Assembly (NCBI GenBank): GCA_947624535.1
Contig: CANQKU010000041.1
Coordinates: 1-9,178, forward strand
Direction: 5' to 3'
From: an uncultured Bacilli bacterium
GTDB taxonomy: Bacteria > Bacillota_I > Bacilli_A > RF39 > UBA660
Length of the DNA: 9,178 bases
In this document: positions 6,413 through 9,178 of the stretch, piece by piece
How the letters are laid out: the number at the start of each line of letters is the position of its first letter
Position numbering within the stretch: position 1 is the stretch's first letter
The notes under the pieces: model-generated
What the model saw: only the letters and a program-made list of their open reading frames with translations
What the model was told of the DNA's origin: nothing
The model's database searches: none
Program-made: the position numbers and the translations under genes

Positions 6413-7549
6413 TTATTACATTATTTTTAGAAAGTGTTTCATATATTAAATTTTTACTATTAGCATAATTTAAATGTCCTTTATAACTTCCTAAAACATG
6501 TCTATATTTCTCAGAATGTTTCTCCTTTAAAGTTCTAATTTTTCTTTTAAATTTCTTTTTGTTTGAGTTTTAACTTTTACAATTAACTTTTTATTTTTTA
6601 AATGATATCTAAAACCTAAAAATTCTATTTCTTCCTTACTAGAATATATTTTTGTTTTCTTATTTAAATGAAGATGATATTGCTTAGTTATGATACTATT
6701 AATTTGTTTTAGACAATATTTTAAATAATTCTTATCACTATGCATTAATACACCATCATCCATATATCTAATATAATACTTTATTTTTAAATCTTCCTTA
6801 ATATAATGATCTAAATTATTTAAATAAAATATTGCTAGTATTTGGCTTGTCATATTACCTATTGGTAATCCTTTCCCGTTTTTATAAAGCGGTATTTTTT
6901 CTAAATCTATAGTAAGATTTCCATTGATATCTTTAATCTTATAATAGTTAATCAGTTGCCTTATACGATTATTAATATAAATTTCATTTGTACTATCAAT
7001 AATTTGATAAAGTATATGTAATGCTTTTTTATCCTTTATTTTTTCACTTAACAATTCTTTTAATACTTGATGATCTATATTATAAAAATATTTACTTATA
7101 TCGAATTTTAAAATATAAAATCTTTCATTTTCTAACTTAATTTTATTTAGATATTTTTTGAATAATTTTATTCCATAGTCAGTACCTTTTCCCTCTCTAG
7201 TAGCAACATTTTGATCAATTAAGCAAGGAAGAAGAGATGGTTTTAAAATATAATAACTTACTAAATGATTAATAACTTTATCATATATATTTTGACTCAT
7301 TACTATTCTAATTTTAGGTTCACATATTAAAAATATATTATATTTTCCAGGTATATAAGCACAATTTGATAAAACTTTTTTTATCAAAAAAATATTTTCC
7401 ATATAAAAATCATCAAATCTTAGTATTTTACCTTTATTCTTAGTAGTTTTCTTAACTTTTGTATCATATATAAACCTAATATTATTTAAATTACAAATAT
7501 CATAATATAGATTATTTTTTCGTTTCATTTTTAGAATTAAGCCAAGCAT
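6405..7549 (-). CDS. DGR reverse transcriptase, frameshifted near the C-terminus
   Basis: This is the enzyme of the retroelement. It copies TR RNA into cDNA while misincorporating opposite adenines, and works with Avd. RT motifs are in order: EPKIRIVMSQNIYDKV (77-92), NVATREGKGT (114-123), FDISKYF with catalytic Asp150, the DGR hallmark GLPIGNMTSQ (227-236, SQ rather than the SP of most RTs), YMDDG with Asp264/265, and FLGFRYH (310-316). There is no maturase domain. In frame the protein stops at 6527 after 340 residues. The conserved family tail (KYRHVLGSYKGHLNYANS, SYKGHL at 6471-6488) continues in the -1 frame to a stop at 6405, which would make about 381 residues. One missing base in an A run, or -1 slippage at 6548-6554, would explain it. 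The start may be ATG 7528 (MKRKNNLYYDI, typical for the family) rather than 7549; both overlap the Avd gene. Confidence 0.92.
6548..6554 (-). other. Frame break/possible -1 slippery heptamer in the RT gene
   Basis: On the minus strand, read in the RT frame, the heptamer A AAT TTA fits the X XXY YYZ pattern of -1 slippery sites. Slipping back one base here leads straight into KRKIRTLKEKHSEKY and the SYKGHL tail. A 1-bp deletion in the adjoining AAA run would look the same. No upstream Shine-Dalgarno-like stimulator is seen. Confidence 0.5.
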
Positions 7550-7856
7550 AATACATATCCGTAATATCTTTTAAATTCATAGAAATATTTTTCATATTTT
7601 TATGTGATATTATATTTTTATCAAATGAAATTTTTAAATAAAAATCAAGCATCTTCTTTTTAGTTAAAACCTCTTTAAGTTTCAAATTTTTATTTTCATA
7701 ATCAATATAAATACTATAAGTTTCTTCTAACATATCATAAATACAATTACTTATTCTTTCTTTTAAAATATGTTCACTTCTTGGAAAATTTTGTAACACT
7801 TTATCCATATAAACAATTGTCTTCTTTAATCTTAATATAATATTAGAATTATTCAT
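7512..7856 (-). CDS. avd: Avd, accessory variability determinant of the DGR
   Basis: The 114-residue, mainly helical basic protein matches the Avd/four-helix-bundle family. The signature near the N-terminus is VLQNFPRSEHILKERI followed by SNCIYDMLEETY; later helices read LDFYLKISFDKNIISHKN and ITDMYYAWLN. In studied DGRs Avd forms a basic barrel-like pentamer that binds the RT and the TR RNA and is needed for template-primed, adenine-mutagenic cDNA synthesis; the same role is inferred here. The length is normal for Avd. Its start overlaps the end of the MutS-like gene by 8 bases (ATGAATAA) and its end overlaps the RT start, so the three genes form a translationally coupled operon. Confidence 0.88.
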   Translation of the reverse strand: MNNSNIILRLKKTIVYMDKVLQNFPRSEHILKERISNCIYDMLEETYSIYIDYENKNLKLKEVLTKKKMLDFYLKISFDKNIISHKNMKNISMNLKDITDMYYAWLNSKNETKK

Positions 7857-8265
7857 ATAAAATTTCCTCTATCTTAGTTAGTAATTGTTCTATATTATTT
7901 TCTCCATTTAATAACTTTAATTGACTACAAATTCTATTAATTCTATTATTTAAACTAATAATATTAAATACACTATCAATATATTTAGAATAATGATTGT
8001 TTTTTATCTTCTTAGTTTTTACTATCTTTTTATTTTCAACTATTATATAACTAACTTTTTTTGTTTTTAATATTTCAGTATTCTTTTCAATTAATGATAT
8101 AGGAAAGCCTACTTTAATATGATTTTTCAATTCATTAATTTTATAATTAAATATCTTATTAATAACTACTGCATCTTCATCAAAACTACAATAAAAACTT
8201 CCACTTTTAAATAATATAACATAATCTTTATATTCTAATTTTAATAATCTAAATAAATCTAACAT
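7849..8265 (-). CDS. MutS domain I-like DGR accessory protein
   Basis: The 138-residue protein resembles only the N-terminal mismatch-recognition domain of MutS. YKDYVILFKSGSFYCSFDEDA (11-31) aligns with the MutS pattern 'PD.LL.FR.GDFYE.F..DA', and VGFPISLIEKNTEILKTKKV with the 'AGVPYHA...YL.KLI..GYKV' region. No clamp, lever or ATPase domain follows; residues 90-138 look helical. In MutS the Phe and Glu of FYE contact the mismatch; here the Phe is kept (F24) but the Glu position is Cys26. MutS-like small proteins are known as accessory genes in some DGRs, so it may recognise TR/VR heteroduplexes or shield them from repair, or have become a structural partner of the RT complex. AGAGGTG lies four bases before the ATG. 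It leads the operon with Avd and the RT. Confidence 0.7.
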   Translation of the reverse strand: MLDLFRLLKLEYKDYVILFKSGSFYCSFDEDAVVINKIFNYKINELKNHIKVGFPISLIEKNTEILKTKKVSYIIVENKKIVKTKKIKNNHYSKYIDSVFNIISLNNRINRICSQLKLLNGENNIEQLLTKIEEILYE

Positions 8266-8618
8266 AATACACCTCTTACTTCTTAATTAATTTTTAAAAT
8301 AAAAAGATGTAGAGTATAAAAACAGATGCTTCATACTACTACACCTCTTTTTGTAATTTCATCTATGGCTTTCTTTGATTTTCAAAGTAGTATCATAAAC
8401 ATTGAATATTACAATTATATTTAATTCTATATTAACGTTTACTGTAATTATCTATTTCACAAATTGTTACTATAAATATTTACACATTAATAATATTTTT
8501 CTTCATATTATATACCTTATATGAAAAGATACTAATAGAAGTGGGATAATACTTGTTCTTTAGCTTTTTACATATAATTTGTTTATTAGACGTTATATGT
8601 ACTTAGTTTTAAAGAAAT
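8266..8618 (-). ncRNA. Spacer between TR and the DGR genes, likely 3' part of the TR RNA
   Basis: This 353-nt AT-rich stretch has no gene. In the Bordetella phage DGR the RNA just downstream of the TR is needed for cDNA synthesis with RT and Avd; the segment after 8618 here occupies the same place. It contains a long imperfect hairpin (8301-8352), a small stem CTTTGA/TCAAAG (8373-8387) and an 8-bp inverted repeat (8333-8340 with 8386-8393). A minus-strand TATAAT occurs at 8507-8512 but lacks a good -35. The last bases carry the AGAGGTG ribosome binding site of the MutS-like gene. Confidence 0.5.
8301..8352 (-). terminator. Terminator/attenuator-like hairpin before the DGR operon
   Basis: Three paired blocks (7, 5 and 5 bp: AAAAAGA/TCTTTTT, TGTAG/CTACA, AGTAT/ATACT) form a 17-bp stem with small bulges (CC at 8344-8345, A at 8338) and a 15-nt loop. 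On the minus strand the stem ends in TCTTTTTATTTTA. It lies between the TR and the ribosome binding site of the MutS-like gene, so it could end part of the TR transcripts and set the ratio of TR RNA to operon mRNA. Confidence 0.45.
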
Positions 8619-8635
8619 ACGACGGCACGCGCACC
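8619..8635 (-). promoter_or_regulatory. IMH* (3' end of TR)
   Basis: The 3' end of the TR, GGTGCGCGTGCCGTCGT on the minus strand, is GC-rich, contains no adenine and is identical to the 3' end of the VR. It corresponds to the IMH-like element where mutagenic homology begins. Confidence 0.7.
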
Positions 8636-8726
8636 ATTGTTGGTATTCGAAGACTCATTGTTGTTCAAGTTGCCATTGCGGTTCACATTCCACGCATTAG
8701 TAGCATTGCCAGAGTTAGCAGACATA
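8619..8726 (-). repeat. DGR template repeat (TR)
   Basis: This 108-bp sequence matches the VR (offset 345) at 101 of 108 positions without gaps. All seven differences (8637, 8640, 8644, 8670, 8688, 8706, 8716) are T on the plus strand, that is adenines of the TR sense strand. The TR sense strand has 30 adenines, mostly in 13 AAC/AAT codons if read in the VR frame, the usual design for wide amino acid change without stop codons. The TR frame itself is not a functional gene: it runs into a stop just after the repeat. Confidence 0.95.
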
Positions 8727-8775
8727 AGGAAAAGTCAAATGTACGCGACACATCACAGCATTACCCCAAAACCTT

Positions 8776-8843
8776 AGGCACCAAGTTGTGGCGCCTTACG
8801 AAAAGAAGAAACTTCTTTTCACAAAAATGCTAAACGCATTTTT
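8776..8843 (-). ncRNA. Cluster of three hairpins upstream of the TR
   Basis: On the minus strand three stem-loops follow each other. AAAAATGC/GCATTTTT (8836-8843 with 8823-8830, 5-nt loop) resembles a short terminator. GAAAAGAAG/CTTCTTTTC (8812-8820 with 8800-8808) has a 3-nt loop. AGGCGCC/GGTGCCT (8790-8796 with 8776-8782) has a 7-nt loop and one G-T pair. They end 49 nt before the TR, so they are either the 3' untranslated region of the target mRNA or the structured 5' part of the TR RNA. Confidence 0.5.
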
Positions 8844-8914
8844 AACACTTCGATTTAATCCATTTAATTTTCTATTATTCTTTTACTTTTTATCAACCCC
8901 TTTAAATATCATAT

Positions 8915-8931
8915 TATAGCCTTACGGCATA
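8915..8931 (-). repeat. Small hairpin with GTAA loop between VR hairpin and TR
   Basis: On the minus strand TATGCC and GGC(T)ATA pair as six base pairs with one bulged T and a GTAA tetraloop (GNRA type in RNA). It directly follows the 10-bp hairpin at 8933-8956. The role is unknown; it may stabilise the 3' end of the target mRNA. Confidence 0.35.
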
Positions 8932-8932
8932 A

Positions 8933-8956
8933 TCCAAATAGCTAACGCTATTTGGA
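8933..8956 (-). promoter_or_regulatory. Hairpin/cruciform just downstream of the VR
   Basis: TCCAAATAGC and GCTATTTGGA form a perfect 10-bp inverted repeat with a 4-nt loop (GTTA on the minus strand). It starts 7 bases after the VR end and spans the stop codon of the target gene. In the Bordetella phage DGR an inverted repeat at the same place forms a DNA hairpin/cruciform that promotes target recognition in retrohoming. The position and size fit, though the loop sequence is not the GRNA type known there. Confidence 0.7.
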
Positions 8957-9178
8957 AATAACGACGACGGCACGCGCACCAATGCTGGCATTCGAAGACT
9001 CATTGTTGTTCAAGGTGCCATTGCGGTTCACAATCCACGCATTAGTAGCAGTGCCAGAGTAAGCAGACATAGTCCAATAAGCATAATTATATACATCATT
9101 TTCATTTTTAGTATCATCACTGTAACTTCCGCCATATTGTGTTGATTGATACATATAATTATGCATCCAGTCTGGACA
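8948..9178 (-). CDS. DGR target (variable) protein, C-terminal part; runs off the window
   Basis: Only the last 76 residues are visible; the frame stays open to the window edge and reads CPDWMHNYMYQ at the start of the visible part. The pattern W-M-H-N-Y ... YWTMSAY ... NAWIVNRNG ... GARAVVVISK resembles the C-terminal ligand-binding (C-type lectin/formylglycine-generating-enzyme-like) folds used by DGR targets, including DUF6273-like ones in Firmicutes. The VR covers the last 35 or so codons. Relative to the TR, seven codons differ (Asn to Tyr, Thr, Ile, Thr, Ser, Ile and Thr to Ala), all through adenine positions. An internal ATG at 9166 is not the true start. The N-terminus, which would show whether this is a surface, pilin-like or phage protein, lies outside. 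Confidence 0.85.
   Translation of the reverse strand, partial: CPDWMHNYMYQSTQYGGSYSDDTKNENDVYNYAYWTMSAYSGTATNAWIVNRNGTLNNNESSNASIGARAVVVISK
8964..8980 (-). promoter_or_regulatory. IMH (initiation of mutagenic homology) at VR 3' end
   Basis: GGTGCGCGTGCCGTCGT on the minus strand, adenine-free and identical to the 3' end of the TR. The two copies diverge directly after it (CGTTATTTCC in VR, ATTTCTTT in TR). This is where cDNA integration is expected to begin. Confidence 0.7.
8964..9071 (-). repeat. DGR variable repeat (VR)
   Basis: This is the 3' end of the target gene, 108 bp, aligned to the TR without gaps. The substitutions on the sense strand are three A to T (8982, 9033, 9061), two A to G (8985, 8989) and two A to C (9015, 9051); no other base differs. 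Its 5' boundary falls at TATGTCTGC, where similarity to the TR stops abruptly. Confidence 0.95.

Noticed and set aside
6405..7549. Group II intron or retron reverse transcriptase
   Set aside because: No maturase or endonuclease domain, no intron domain V/VI structure, and no retron msr/msd; the IGNMTSQ motif, Avd and TR/VR identify a DGR.
7849..8265. Fragment of a decayed full-length MutS gene
   Set aside because: The frame is intact with its own ribosome binding site and translational coupling to Avd, and no remains of the ATPase domain are found nearby.
8579..8833. Plus-strand open frame of 84 codons covering the TR
   Set aside because: It is antisense to the TR, lacks a Shine-Dalgarno, and the TR works as RNA template on the minus strand; there is no sign of selection on the translated product.
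8907..8940. Promoter for TR RNA at minus-strand TATAAT 8912-8917
   Set aside because: The -10 hexamer is perfect but no acceptable -35 or extended -10 accompanies it, and such hexamers are common in this base composition.
8619..9071. CRISPR array or insertion-sequence terminal repeats
   Set aside because: There are only two long direct repeats, different only at adenine positions and one of them coding; no spacer series, transposase or inverted ends.

Overview
The window is a very AT-rich stretch, with standard bacterial genes, strong AGGTGA/GGAGG-type ribosome binding sites, TGG used for Trp and ordinary stop codons. Gene content (SpoVB-like flippase, YetF/DUF421 protein, YngK-like GH10-like hydrolase, TIGR04086-like membrane protein, a prepilin) points to a low-GC Firmicute. 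A gut-type Bacilli or Erysipelotrichia/RF39-like lineage is my inference; no marker gene fixes the taxonomy.

Left part (1-5500), ordinary chromosomal genes. A minus-strand acidic single-pass membrane protein (80-1180) ends in a clear terminator. It is divergent from a plus-strand MOP-family flippase (1382-2698). A minus-strand group follows: YetF/DUF421 protein, membrane-anchored GH10-like hydrolase and type IV prepilin-like protein (5022 down to 2663). The prepilin and flippase overlap tail to tail. A small four-helix membrane protein (5099-5464, plus) closes this part with its own terminator.

Middle (5500-6330). A RelB/DinJ-YafQ type II toxin-antitoxin operon on the plus strand has an extended -10 promoter, a perfect 15-bp inverted repeat as candidate operator, overlapping genes and a strong terminator. 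It converges on the next locus.

Right part (6405-9178), the main point of the window: a diversity-generating retroelement (DGR), all on the minus strand. In transcription order it has the 3' end of a target gene carrying the variable repeat (VR, 8964-9071) and a 10-bp-stem hairpin just after the VR. Next come further hairpins, the template repeat (TR, 8619-8726) and a 353-nt spacer with terminator- or attenuator-like structure. Three overlapping genes follow: a MutS domain I-like accessory protein, Avd, and the DGR reverse transcriptase. TR and VR are 108 bp long and align without gaps. All seven differences fall at adenines of the TR sense strand, and the 17-nt 3' end (IMH) has no adenine and is identical. 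This is the signature of adenine-specific mutagenic retrohoming, so the system has acted on this target in the past. The working model is that the RT, with Avd, copies TR RNA into adenine-mutagenised cDNA that replaces the VR, diversifying the C-terminus of the target. The MutS-like protein may help at the heteroduplex or integration step; this is inference.

Two features are unusual. The RT reading frame breaks near its end, and the conserved SYKGHL tail lies in the -1 frame beside an A AAT TTA slippery heptamer. The MutS-like protein keeps the Phe but not the Glu of the mismatch-reading FYE motif.
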